Source of the DNA: Marchantia polymorpha subsp. ruderalis | Taxonomy: Eukaryota; Streptophyta; Marchantiopsida; Marchantiales; Marchantiaceae | Assembly (NCBI GenBank): GCA_037833965.1 | Contig: AP031354.1 | Location: 14,920,001 to 14,984,000 of the forward strand | Length of the DNA: 64,000 nt | Reading direction: 5' to 3' | Shown: one piece after another, positions 37,501 through 49,150 of the stretch | Numbering within the stretch: position 1 is the stretch's first letter | How the letters are laid out: every line of letters starts with the position of its first letter | Notes under the pieces: model-generated | Seen by the model: the letters and a program-made list of their open reading frames with translations, nothing else | What the model was told of the DNA's origin: nothing | Database searches by the model: none | Translations under genes and position numbers: made by a program

Positions 37501-39864
37501 GTACAATGGCGAGAGTGATACACTGAAAGATCTGACCTCAAGAGCATTGTTCAAATTCTACCTTATAAGTAGATGAAGTGTGAGCAAGCTATGATAAATG
37601 CAAGAGAATCCACATGATATGTTCGGGTAGAGAAACTATCTAGAGGTGATCCATATGGATCCCACTCACACATTGATATCAAACTAACATCAAACGGTGA
37701 TGTCGAACAGGAGGTAGAGCTGCTTGCAATTTTTCTTTAGTTAGGATCTGGTTGCCACCATAACAAAGCACACTTCCTCCTTTCTCGGTATGGGGATTTC
37801 ACAGGCTACTCCTCGAGGAACAGATGCGCAGCATGTGATGCTAGATTTGGTTTGTTGCAGCCCAGCAGACTTCTGCCACCGTCTACTCATGTTGTTTTAA
37901 ACACCAAGTGCCCCCGAAGTTATAACCTCACGGCTCTCCTCCATGCCACGCCCTTAGAGGCTGAAGGAGAACCTTACGACGACACTGATTACATCCACTA
38001 CACTCGGTGGCGTCTGATACTCCAGATGCTGTGCTGTTGCGGGGTTGAAGAAGTGGTGACGGAGAGTCAGGCTTATGTCCCTCTCGTTATCTCTCAACAG
38101 CCTCCGGATTTTGTAGCATCCGTATATGAAAGACTACTGCAAATCATGGAAGAAGCCGTTATGTGTGAGGACCACTTGCAAGCAGCACAAATTCGTGCCC
38201 ATAAAGTGAAAGATATTTGGGATGAACTTTGTCAAACGCTTGGGCTGAGAGATCTGATTATGCCGGAGGTCGAGATAGCACTGATTGACGACCTCCCCAC
38301 AAACAGGTAAGCTAAATTTGAGGTACTTGTGAAAGGAACTTGTGACAGTTTTCTAGTTCAAAACTCAGCGGTTGTAATTCCTACGAATGCAGTTTTTGTC
38401 AACGCTCGGTAGAAGAATAGGCTGAGATAGTAAGCATTTCCAACCATTTCGAAGGAGAAAAACTGTTGATACATGAAGGTCGGTGCTTCATGTAATGTTT
38501 CGTTTCGAGCAAGTGTATGTAATAAGGCCAGGGCATGAAGCTCAGAGAGTATATAGAGCTTCTAGCACATGCCATGTTCTAATGATGCGTTGTACAGATT
38601 GAATCCAATGAGATTTACGACCATCAAGGCTGAGCCGACCTGGCAGCCTAATAAAAATGTTATGACGAGTGGGACCGCTGGCGGTTTGCCTCGCTTTTCT
38701 CGAACAGGAGCCGAAGACATTCTGTTCGACATTATAAGCAGAAGTGTCGATCTGAATGCATATCAGTCTCCTGAATATATGGCCTTCCGACTACACGGTG
38801 TCAAAGAGGTGGTGAGGGTGATGGTTGGAGGTGGCGATGGAACTCTAAACTACATGCTTGCAGGCTTTGTCAACCTACATTATTACGGTGAATTGTTACC
38901 CTTGGGCTTCTTAGAGAAGCTAGACGTGAGGTTCTATATATTGCCAACCGGGGAGGTGAACTCTCTGGCAGGCTATATAGCCAGAAATGATCTGTGGTAC
39001 GATGCGAACATCAACAGAATGCTCACCAGTCGGCTCCCAGCCGTTCCTCACGTTGGAGATCCTAAAGAGTGTCTCGATGATCCTTCTGGATCCAAGCACC
39101 GTGGCCAACAGCAACAACAGATGCTCCCGGACTTGAATACCGTGAGCCCGAGAAATCTGCTCACGAAGCAGATCGAGAACTATGTACTAGAAGCGAAAAA
39201 CGTCTTCCATGTTAGCATCTACGCTTGCGAAGCTTGGTACCATGATGGACAGACTGAGACCTACTGCACCATTCCGTTTTTTGGAAGAGCTGAAATTGGA
39301 ATAACAGCGGCTATGGTGAGTCCAATGGGAGAAAGGCAACTCGGTCAACATGCGGGAGCGCCCCGACCAGCTAGGGCAGCGGCAGAAACAATTGAGGAAC
39401 TGGCTGCGAGAGTTGCTCTCTCAGTTTCTATCACCTACACTGGTCTTGGACTGGAGTTCGAGGAGCTGCCACAAACAAACATGAAGGGAAGTTACATTTC
39501 CATAATGGTAATAAATGTACCAAAGCCTCATGAGCAAAGATTGGCTTGTGAGCCATGGTCAGACTACATGGATTTCTTCGTGCTGGACTCTGCTCACCAA
39601 GTTGTTCAAGACAAGAAGATTAAATCTCTGTCAGATATTGCTTACTGGTCTCGCCCAGAAATGGCGAACTGGATCAGCATTGAGGCAATACGCAGTATGG
39701 AAGAAGAAAGTCCAAGGAACTTCGATGTTCTATTAGATGGAGAGGTCTTCGGCCCCTTCCACCGGGTCACTTTCTCACCGTGCGCTCACCCTGTCAATCG
39801 GAAGACTAATCTGAAGCTCCCTGTTGCAACTTTCTGGCGTCCAGAAAACTCGAGATTCAAATAA
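34584..39864 (+). CDS. p101/p84-like protein (PI3K-gamma regulatory subunit family, PIK3R5/PIK3R6-like)
   Basis: Nine exons fit GT-AG sites and reading phase: 34584-34716, 35061-35402, 35557-35687, 36047-36164, 36373-36545, 36622-36690, 37023-37178, 37861-38306 and 38598-39864, giving about 944 residues (human p101 is 880). The ATG at 34584 has an in-frame stop upstream, but an unseen upstream exon is possible. The C-terminal half follows the order I remember for p101: a Rossmann-like strand with GGGDGT (residues 600-605), RFYILP (about 634), the DLWYDANIN motif (animal D-PWYERN/ESN, about 654), a helix before VSIYACE, then FDVLLDG (about 898), a FSPC motif (animal VSPC, about 917) and LPVATF near the end. 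The N-terminal half is helical and only vaguely alignable. Animal p101 tethers p110-gamma to G-beta-gamma. Plants are not known to have p110-gamma, so the role here is unknown. Exons 2-6 are the least certain. Tail to tail with the CNGC gene, 844 bases apart. Confidence 0.68.
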
Positions 39865-40708
39865 GCGACATCAAAAGACCCATTGGGATTACGACACAGG
39901 AATCTCGAGGTTTTGGAGGATTCAACTGGTCTATGTTATTCAGCCAAGTCAGCTCTGTTCCTTACTGTGTCGCAAAAGATCTTGACAAATCTAGAGCTGG
40001 GATGCTGTGGAAGACAGCAGCAGTTCGGTCTGACTTTTTGAGAACTTTTTATCGTTGAGTGCAAACACAATATGAAATCACTAAAGGGGGTATAGCTGTT
40101 GATTTCACACTCAGTCTCTTGTTCTCAGATAGAATTATAAGATTGGCCTGAGACCACGACAAACTTCGTCTCCGACGACCATAACTTGCCACCCAAACAC
40201 TAATATGCACTGCATTATTATGGGTAGAACTCATATTCTAGACCTGTTGCGTATTCCTAGCAGAAAGACACCAGAGTATAGTAAAGAAGGATGACTAATC
40301 AGCATAAAAGTCTGGCAGTAGTTCGCCTGCCCTTATCACGACGGATTCACACTTTCCATGGTGGAAAACCTTCTTCCAGAACTGCTTTTGACAAAGAGCC
40401 ATCAGACAACTGTTGCATTATGATGATACATGATTATAGACACTAATCTGCACGAACAGAAGGGCAATTTTGAAGTGCAAAGAAATTCCTCGATGAACAG
40501 ATGTTATTGTTCCCAGATTTCTCCGAGAATAAAAAAAGGGAAATTAAAACTTGAGAACTGAAGATATATACATTACACACGAACTTAATGTCGGTCGAAA
40601 TCTGAGATGTCCATATCAATGTGGCCAGGAACGTAGGAGCCTTCAGGTAACCTTGAGACAAATGCCCAAGCTTGGAAATTTACAGTGTATAGAGAATTGG
40701 ATCCCTTT
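39865..40708. other. Shared 3' intergenic region between convergent genes
   Basis: 844 bases between the stop codons of the p101-like gene (plus) and the CNGC gene (minus). It should hold both 3' UTRs. No separate gene was seen. Confidence 0.6.
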
Positions 40709-43700
40709 CTACTCAAGATGAGTAGAAGGTTTTGGGGATGTGATCATAGCTGTAAAGAATCTTAGGCGGTTATTCCTCATGGCCGCTTCAGAGTCGGCCA
40801 TGTTGATGTAAGAGGCCGGCACAGAGAACAGAGATGCACATGGTAGCGTGTAGCCATCTTTGGCCGTCCTTCTAGCTTTACATCGTCTCCAAGCAAGTTG
40901 AATAGTTACAGCAGCCCACATTCTCCACCCGGATGAGTAGAATCTCAGTGTACGCTTCATCTTCTCGTCTTCAAATTTGTAACGAAAGTGTTGGACTACA
41001 AACTTCAAATCTCTGGCCTCTAACGAAAATACCTCAGCCGAATCTAAAGCTATCAATGTCGCGGTTGAAGGGGGTAACCGATCGACAGGAGTTTTTCTCA
41101 AACACCAAGACAGGAGTTCATCTCCACAAAAGTTGCCAGGTCCCAGGAGGGTGTAACTGGACTGGTTGTTCTTCAGCTGGTATGAACTTTGAAAGTGACC
41201 TCTTACGAGAAACAGCATCCGCATTACTGGATCTCCTTCTCTTAGCACCTGAAACTTACACCATAAATTTGTTTACATCTTCATGAGTTTCTAATTTCTG
41301 TGGATTTTACATAAATTTGTGGGAGACTGTAGTGCGCTAGACCATTCTCTGAAAAGGTGCTTCATGCAAGAGCTATTAAGGTCAAGCAGCAATGACTTCA
41401 GAATTGCAGAATACCTTTACCCATTATCACACGTGTGGTACTGTCTCACTTACCATCTCACCCTTGATGAACAGGTGAGCTGTTAATCTCTCACAAACGT
41501 TGTCCAAAACTAGTTCATCCATATGCTCGAAAAGTGGCACCTGCAAAGCAATAGGTCATCTTTCAGTTTTAAAGAGTTCTGTCATGAGGATTATGAAAAA
41601 TACTTGTCATTTAAAAATCCACGAACCAGAATGTATATTGTTTTCTTTCCTCTTTCAGCATTTTTTATACTGGCCTTGAAGCTACAGAACTTCCCTGGCG
41701 TCTCACCTGGCGAACCAAATCTAAGCAGAGGTGTCTCTTTATATCACGACGAAGGCCTTCCGGAAGGTCAGCGACCATAGAGGTTTCATCCACTCCTCTT
41801 GTAGCAGCCCAACGCTGACGTTCATAGTGCCTTACACGCTGTCGTAATCGAGATGGCAGCTGTCGCCTTCTCATCCACCACTCTATATCTCTGATGCGCA
41901 GTTGCATCATTTCCTTCCTCGCAGTGATTGAATGGAGGAAAACCTGCTCAAGATGCAAACCCAGAAGAATGAAGCTGACATGATGTTCGTAAATAACGTT
42001 CTACAAACGACATAAAGTCTCTACTTCATTATCTTCAGGTCGTCGAATTTTATAGAGTCAGCACATCCTTCAAGGGTCCTACTTTCAAGATGGATTGGAA
42101 ATGTCATGCCTGAATGTTTCCAATAAGAAGCATAAAGAGAAGCAATCCACACGTTATGACAAATATACTGAAGGACAATTCCAGCCGTTCATTCCCTGGT
42201 ACCAGAGCATTGCCGAAGGAGCTGCAGTATGAACACCCCCATTGTTTCAGATGAATATACCATGTCATGTTTTCATCCATCCATTCATAATTTAAATTGG
42301 TCGTTGTTAGCTGCTAAGGTGAAGTTCTTCAAGTCTTGGAATATCTAGCTAACTTAAGAGAAGTTAGTACTGGATAAATGACAGAATTCTTTCAAAGTTA
42401 GCTCAGAAATTTGTTCTCATTAAGAGAAAGAGCTCGCATAAAATGATTAATACCTCAACGTCATCAAGCCCCAAAACAGCGGGTACAAAAATTTGTCGAG
42501 CCATTTAGCCTGCCCTGGCAAAGGCACTGCATGATGATAAATACCAAAATTGTAACGCCCACCATTGCGTAAGCAGTCTCTCTGCAAATACTCATCGCTT
42601 GCGAATGATGCTCTCTTCAGATCCTCAAGGAGTGGTTGGTCCCCGTATGATAAGGCCTTCGGACAACCAAAGTATTTCGTGTGGCAATTCTCCATGGACC
42701 AACAGCGTTCCATTGCACATTGTTCCATCTCGTTGACTGTAAGAAGGTACCATATAGCCCCAGCTATCTGAGAAAAACACTCATGACATGCTCAGAAACT
42801 ATTCCTCTCCTGAATGATGCAATAAAAATTGATATCTGGAAGGTTTGTGCTCATGGTCCTTTTTATTTAAGAACGGCTCCTACTCTGAAATATTCAATCT
42901 CATACTTTGGTTTAGTCAGTCTTGATTTTTATGAAGTACCAATCATAAGGAGCAAGAGTTATCTTACATGGGCAGCAACAAAGTATGCTATCAGATTGAG
43001 AGCAAAGCCCCACCAAGCTGTTCCAAAGACGTAACCTGTGACATGCTGCATGCGCTTGATGAGCACAACCATGTGAATTACCCTCGGAATGTACTGAAAC
43101 AAGAAGACCGCCAGAACCACTCCTAACAACACTGAAACTCGCACACCACTGGTAATGATAGCTGGTACCACTAACCAGAAGAGAAACTGCACACATGCTC
43201 GTGCACTGCTTCCAAGTTAGAACCTAGTTTGATGTCCATGGTACAGGTAAGAAGTATGTTTCGGTCAAAGTTAGAAGCAGAACCCAATACTATAAGGTTT
43301 CTGAATACAATCAGTATGTGCTAATGGCAAATTTTTCAACGAGTTCAGAAACCATTCGGGGCTGTACGATATCTAGTCACAAGAATCTGCATATGAGATA
43401 CTAAAAGGAAAAATGAAGAAGCATGAATATGCAATGCTAGTGATCATTGACGAGCTTACAATGTGTCTGAGTTTAGGCCTGTGCCTGTAAAGAGATTCTA
43501 GATCAGATCATTTTTTTTTATATACTGAAAGAAAGCGAAGTAATGAAGTAGGTTCAAAAAGAAGATCTTGGTTTTAGATGCGCTCCACTACCTGCGGGAT
43601 GGGAAGGATGACGAAGACATCGAACATGAAAGCCCATGTGTTGCACACATAATTTCTTGCTATTTGGCGTGCATCCCAGACCAGCAGACCTGTTCCAAGA

Positions 43701-44488
43701 ACCAGAGATTCCTTGGAAACGTAGGCTAGTTTCAGCTGTATGTACATATGACACAGGTACATAATGTCGATGAAAGCTCGGATGATGGTGACTGTTATAG
43801 CAAAATTCTTGTTCGCATAGATGCAGGCAAGCTCCATGTGGACCGAGAGGACATACAGAAACAAAGGGTCGATGGCTGCGGCCACAAGACATGTTATCAG
43901 AAACACCCGATTCCACATCTGCACTTGCCTGGTACGAGGATCAATGACTCGACCAAAAATCCATCGACCACTCTCTTCGGTCCAACCAGGTCGACATTTG
44001 TGGGTGGTGTCTGCGAGAAAATTTTGACTCGAGGCCGAGTCTATGCTAGCTTTTCTGCTTAAACTATCATGCTGGTGACTGCAGCTTGCGCTTGTCATGT
44101 CTGGTCTCTTGCACAACCTGCAGCTACTAGAGGAAGCATCACTGAGTTCTGTGTCCGTGTGAACATCCTGATGACCTCTCATCATGTCTCTTCCTGCTTT
44201 TCCAACATCTCTGACAAATTTGTTCAGCCTGCCCTTCTTGGTTCTGGATCTGGACCTGGACTTGCGAAGGTTCCGACTCACTTGACTCAATCTGCAAAGA
44301 GAGCATCAGACGAGGGCCCTTTCAGAAATTCTGTCTCCGTTCCTACTTTTCCAGCAGTACAATAGTTTTCAACCTTTTTTTCCAGTAAGCATCACTCACA
44401 AACCCCGACTTTCAATTTCACCAACTATGCCCAACAACGTCAGGCATGCGAACGATGTCAGGTGACCACAAGCTGTCTGGGGGACCAT
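40709..44488 (-). CDS. CNGC2/4: Cyclic nucleotide-gated cation channel, CNGC2/CNGC4 group (IVB)
   Basis: Eight exons on the minus strand: 44488-44400, 44291-43592, 43186-42968, 42767-42454, 42221-42110, 41943-41707, 41540-41454 and 41248-40709, giving 765 residues (Arabidopsis CNGC2 is 726). All phases agree. A Cys-containing N-terminal segment (SCRLCKRP...SCSHQH, about 87-105) recalls CNGC2. S1-S6 begin near residue 155 (MWNRVFLITCLV), with LAYVSKESLV and ILPIPQ as in CNGC2, and KRMQHVTGYVFGTAWWG in S5. The pore reads FWGLMTLSSFGNAL. The C-linker has IEWWMRRRQLPSRLRQRVR and the cyclic-nucleotide cassette GNFCGDELLSWCLRK (about 625). An IQ motif (TIQLAWRR, about 702) should bind calmodulin. 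It would form a plasma-membrane calcium-conducting channel, as known for CNGC2/4 in immunity and calcium homeostasis. The first exon is inferred from GTGAGT and phase, and is less sure than the rest. Intron 5 uses a GC donor. Confidence 0.92.
41944..42109 (-). other. GC-AG intron in the CNGC gene
   Basis: The exon ending GGAAACATTCAG (last base 42110) is followed directly by GCATGA, and the next exon starts after GAGCAG at 41943. Joining them in phase 0 restores the conserved CNGC sequence LLIGNIQ-VFLH. No GT donor near the junction keeps the family sequence, and reading on meets a stop after one codon. Confidence 0.75.
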
Positions 44489-46075
44489 AAGATGGAAAAC
44501 ACTTATTTCCTGCACACTGATAAGGAAAACATCCGATTATACGAACTAGAAGGGCATCATTTGCAAGTTCTAAAATCCTTATGTCGAAATTCGGTGGGGC
44601 ATGAGAACTCATGGCTCGGGTGGACAGGAATTGCGAACCTGTAAACATCGGCATCTAAAGTGTCGATGCCAATGATTGAGTCATGGGATCCAGTAGTGGA
44701 AGAACTGATGGCCAAAGGCATCTGCGATAGATGCACGGCATAGAGAACGTGAGAAACTGGTCCAACAGCGTCACGAATTCAATGGCAGTTTAGGTTACTT
44801 ATCAAAGTGTTAAGAGTGTCCCGTACAGGATTTTGCGTCGTATTCATTGAATATGATTCAAGTGTTGGCATAGCATACCTTGTAAGATTCTACGATGGGG
44901 TCGAAAGGATGAATATATGTCGTTAAGTTCAATGTATCGAGTGATTCTCCGATACCGACTCACAAGCCGCCATCGACGAGGGCTGTGAAGTTATGGCCAA
45001 TTATAATCCTGGCACTAGTGTTGTAGTTCGGATTGGACTCAGATCAGCCATTCTCTTTAAAGTCCTTCAACGGCGCACACGGCGGTGTGAATTTCGTCAA
45101 CGAGCATGCACATAAAGCAGTGGCATCAATCTGACCTATCATGTCTTCTCAAACCAGCGTCGAAGCCCAACTTGGAGATTCTGTTTCCAGGAACTTGTTT
45201 CCACAAAAACCGTTCAGCTCATGAGATTTCTTCTAATCTATCCCCTCATCCAAATCATTCCAAGAGCCCATGTTGCATGACTTGACCACTTTCGAATAAT
45301 TGCAATCTCCGCTCGCTCAGTATCAATTTTTGCTGTTACTGTTTCTGGCTAAACAACTATGAGAGGCAAATGTCCAGGACATGTCGTCATGTGACTACTG
45401 TGATTGCCAATCGCTTTATCATGTGAGGTCATTCATAAGTCTGTTGATTTGAGATGTAGCTTGCAATCGTTGTTCATTCGATCATCCCCACGTTAACGAT
45501 GTTTGAAATGGGAAGAGAGTCGGAACTGGGCACCGTCGAGAGCTGGGTCAGGACAATCTTTCGAGCATTTCGCTGTCCAGTTGGCAGCTGTGAACGGAAG
45601 AAGTGAGATGAACAAAAACACCGTAAACCACGCTGTGCAAGAAAGGCAGAAGGTCAAAGCTGTGAGATTATGCTGTGTACCCGAGGGCGAGAGTCACTCC
45701 ATCATGCTGGAAGCAAATGTGGGCCAATTTGACAATGGTGGCTCAGAGGAAGTCCGATTTTGAGTCCAGGGTGAGTCGAAAAGCGGCTCACAATTGACAC
45801 TTTTTTCTCGGACTGGAACTGACACAGGGCTTGCGGAAGAATTGCCCACCGAATGCACCGCATGCTCGCTGCATCGTCCAGCGCTCCAGGCAGAAGCAGA
45901 GCCTGTGAATCTGCCATCCGCGTACACTTTCATGCACGCGAGCAAAAGTGTCGTGCCTGTCCACGTACACGGATTTTCTGCAAATTATTGTTGCACTTTT
46001 TCTACATTCAAAACCGAACCCTGGTTAAACTCATACGACAACGCCCGATGCGTATATGGAATAAGATTTTTTGTT
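44489..46075. other. Upstream region of the CNGC gene and intergenic DNA
   Basis: This stretch lies 5' of the minus-strand CNGC start and should hold its promoter. No TATA box was identified, and no other gene was recognised. Short frames at 45503-46171 overlap on both strands and look like chance. Confidence 0.45.
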
Positions 46076-47985
46076 ATAGTAACCAATTGCTTCACCATTC
46101 AAGTTTTAAGCAAAGTAAATAAATTTGATGATTTTAGTTTTCTTTTTGAACTAAATAAGAGCAGTATTTGAAATCAAATTAGAAATAATTTAAATTAACA
46201 AGTTGATTTTGAATGCTGATTTTGAATGAAAAAGTAATTTACTTTGACTTCTTTAGACATGAACTGCTAATTACACCTATGTCCGAACACTTCTGGAAAT
46301 ATCTTCTTTAACTTGTTCGGTTCTGATGCATTATTATTATTATTATTATTTACTTTTTAAGGTATCTTTGAATTTGAATATTTATATTTTAATAAAAAAT
46401 GTCATAAATTTTCCAATAATTTATTTTTTATCAGTTTCAATTGAACTGATAATATAATATAAACATTATTTCTACTTTCGTGAATTACGTACTTGAAAAT
46501 ATAAATTTAGAGATAAATTCCATTGTAACCTCTACAATATACCCCAAAATTATTCAAAAGAAACTAGAATAATTTGGATGTGCAACGATGTTAAAGTTAA
46601 TGATCTGAACATAGCTAGAAGAAATAAAACTTACTGCAAAATATGAATAGTCTAAAATATGAATATTCTATTCATTGCATTTTAATAAATCATATACTTG
46701 ACAGATTGAGATGAACTGAAAGTTTACATTTTTCATTCTAAACCCTTGGGATTCAGCCCCTTTTTTTTCACAAAATATTATAATCCGTATACACTTAAAA
46801 TTTGAAAATTATACATTTTATTTTCCAATAATTTGTTGTTCAATTAAATAATTCATTAAAGTGTTTTGACATATAAATATTTTTTTAACATAACCATGAA
46901 TATTTTGATGCAATTAGTGTTTCATCCATAGTTTTCAAAATTGAAGTAAGTTTTTTGTTTAAAACATACATTTTAAATTTATGCATTTATTTTTAAGCTG
47001 AACTTTTAGAAATAAGATTTTACCATTTCTGATATCCAATATCATATAGAAAACTTCATATTTTCTTTTATTTTTGACATAGTTAAATTTTATTTGGAAT
47101 TTTATTCGCAGTTACTACTGCAAATAAACTTATGATTTGTAATTGAACACCATGATAATAATTCAACGTTGTGTCAAAAGTAATATGTTCAGTTTGAAAT
47201 GAAAAATTTCAGAACATAGTCCAACATATGTTTATAAATTTATGCTTCAATATTTCAAATATCGTTCTGAGATTAAATGATTGTGGTGTATAGTATCAAA
47301 AAATCTTAGTTTAATATCTTAAATCGAAAGATTTTAATTTATCATTTGAAAATTAAAATTCAAATATGAACTTTTCAACCTTAAAGCTTGCAATTATGAA
47401 ATGATAGCTGAACATAATATTATGGGAATTTTCAAGAACAATATCATGGAAAATTTTGGAAAATTTAAGAGCAACTTTGAGCTATTATATAATTATATGT
47501 ATTTAAATTCATTTATTTAGAAGGAAAATTTAGCTTTAATGCATTGAGGTCCGGCAGAGGTGATTACTAACCGATACTAAATTCGGAAAACTGAATGCAC
47601 GTATATTAGAACTTTATTTCTGACACAAGTTATTTCAATCAAGAAATATGAAAAAAAATTTGATTTTCAAATAAATTTTTATTTAAGGTTATATTCAAAT
47701 ATAGAGAAAGTATGTGAAAGTTAAAGGGACATACTAGAAGCGGAGTATAACCATTATTTTATATAAATATATAAATAGAAAAAAAAAGGTGAAAATATAC
47801 TGGGATAAATGGAGTTTTGATTTACTTGGTATGACTTGTAGTCTAACATGAGAAGTGTATATTTTACCTCGACAAAAGTGCACTTGAAGTTGAAGTGAAT
47901 GAGATAGCAAGTGGGATACGTTGTAGGTTGGTGAATAATATCAATCCCTTAACCTAGAGAATGAGGAATTCTGATGTTTAAAGCT
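46076..47985. other. AT-rich block
   Basis: About 1.9 kb of very AT-rich DNA with a sharp left boundary near 46.07 kb. It includes an ATT trinucleotide run at 46331-46351. No coding frame was seen. Confidence 0.7.
46331..46351. repeat. ATT trinucleotide run
   Basis: About seven uninterrupted TTA/ATT units inside the AT-rich block. Confidence 0.9.
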
Positions 47986-49150
47986 AGTACGGTCTAGCCG
48001 CATCCTCCGCTTTCGAGTTTCATCCTATCAAGGAGTTGATGGGGTCTTATTATCTTGTTTGCACAAATACTTGGTGCTCCTCTTATAATAGTTAAAGATA
48101 GAAATAGTCCATATCGCTTTCTATCTTCCAACGGAAAAAATCTATTGGTGACAAGTCCTTTGGGAAGAGATGAAGGGGCCCATTCCAATCGTCTGCTAAC
48201 TGTTCCACCTAACCGATCCAATCCTGAAGAAGTCTTGGACCAGGACTGAAGGCGACGGATCCTCACCAAGTGGACCCCTCCCTACCGTCAGATCCAACCT
48301 TCATCAAACCCTAAATCCAACCTCTTTGAGAAACTTGGCAACTCCCACGCAGGGCCAGGAAGCCTTAATCCGGGTGTATAAGTCTCTGGTACTTCGAAAG
48401 GTGTGAACGGGCTGCCGATCACACCATTCGATCACAAGGGGGTTGACATGACCCACGAGGACTCACTAAGCGTGAGAGCTCCTCGGGGTTTCCCTCTGAG
48501 CTTTGGACCCGAGAACCCGAACTATCTCTGTCGTAGTGGCGAATTGCAGGATCCTTCGGTAGTGCTCGTGTGAACGCCCGGCGTTCACGAGATATCGAAG
48601 AGGGCTTTCTCGAAGCGGTGATCCGAGATTTTCAATGTAGGTTTTTTTTTAACGGCCTTACAGTTTTCGCTTTCACACCGTCCGCGTTATAGTGGCGCTC
48701 GGTTTATCTCTGTCTGATACTTGCTGCGAGGTTCGAGTTTCCCAGCTGCTGGGCTTCTCAGCGTGTTGACCGACTGAATGGCTGGGCTGATTATCGTGAT
48801 AGAATTCTCGGTCAGATCAGATGGTGCAGGTAGAAGAGGGGTGTCGATGTTACCAGCATAAATCGCTGCCCTCGTAGAAAACATAGAGATTCAGTGACCA
48901 CCGACGCGACGGCGGCCTATTAGAGTCACTTCTGTGCCCTTGCAAATGGCATAAAAAGTGCTAGAGGTCGCCAAGACCGAACTGGGTAATACCAGATGGT
49001 GATTGGCTTCACTTCGTTGCCCTCTCCATTTGGGCAGTGAATTTTCTGATCTAACAATCGTTCTGATCTAGCCAAAACCAGTAGAGCTGATGCAAACATC
49101 ACACCAGTGCAAATGATGAACAACATTGATCCAACGCCTAATTTCATTGC
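47986..49150. other. GC-richer island, organellar or old LTR-element origin suspected
   Basis: The island begins abruptly after the AT-rich block. A minus-strand frame of 91 residues (47994-48269) shows no known family. Downstream are an imperfect hairpin (CTCGTGTGAACGCC / GGCGTTCACGAG, about 48566-48592) and a plant telo-box-like AAACCCTAAA near 48306. It could be a mitochondrial DNA insertion or a fossil piece of an LTR-type element. Neither can be decided by eye. Confidence 0.25.

Noticed and set aside
38827-38844. Reading the protein as a diacylglycerol or sphingosine kinase because of GGGDGT
   Set aside because: The sequence after the motif follows the p101/p84 order, and the other kinase motifs were not seen.
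42565-43034. Plus-strand frames over CNGC exons 3-4
   Set aside because: Antisense to well-supported channel exons.
43748-44062. Plus-strand ORF of 104 codons inside the CNGC gene
   Set aside because: Shadow of CNGC exon 2 on the other strand.
44418-44654. Minus-strand frame MPMFTGSQ as CNGC N-terminus
   Set aside because: It does not join the next exon in phase. The frame starting at ATG 44488 does, through a GTGAGT donor.
45694-46171. Several overlapping frames on both strands
   Set aside because: Open in four frames at once without family similarity or splice sites, typical of chance in a CNGC upstream region.
48728-48745. tRNA T-loop-like GGTTCGAG
   Set aside because: The flanking bases do not form a T stem, and no cloverleaf could be built.
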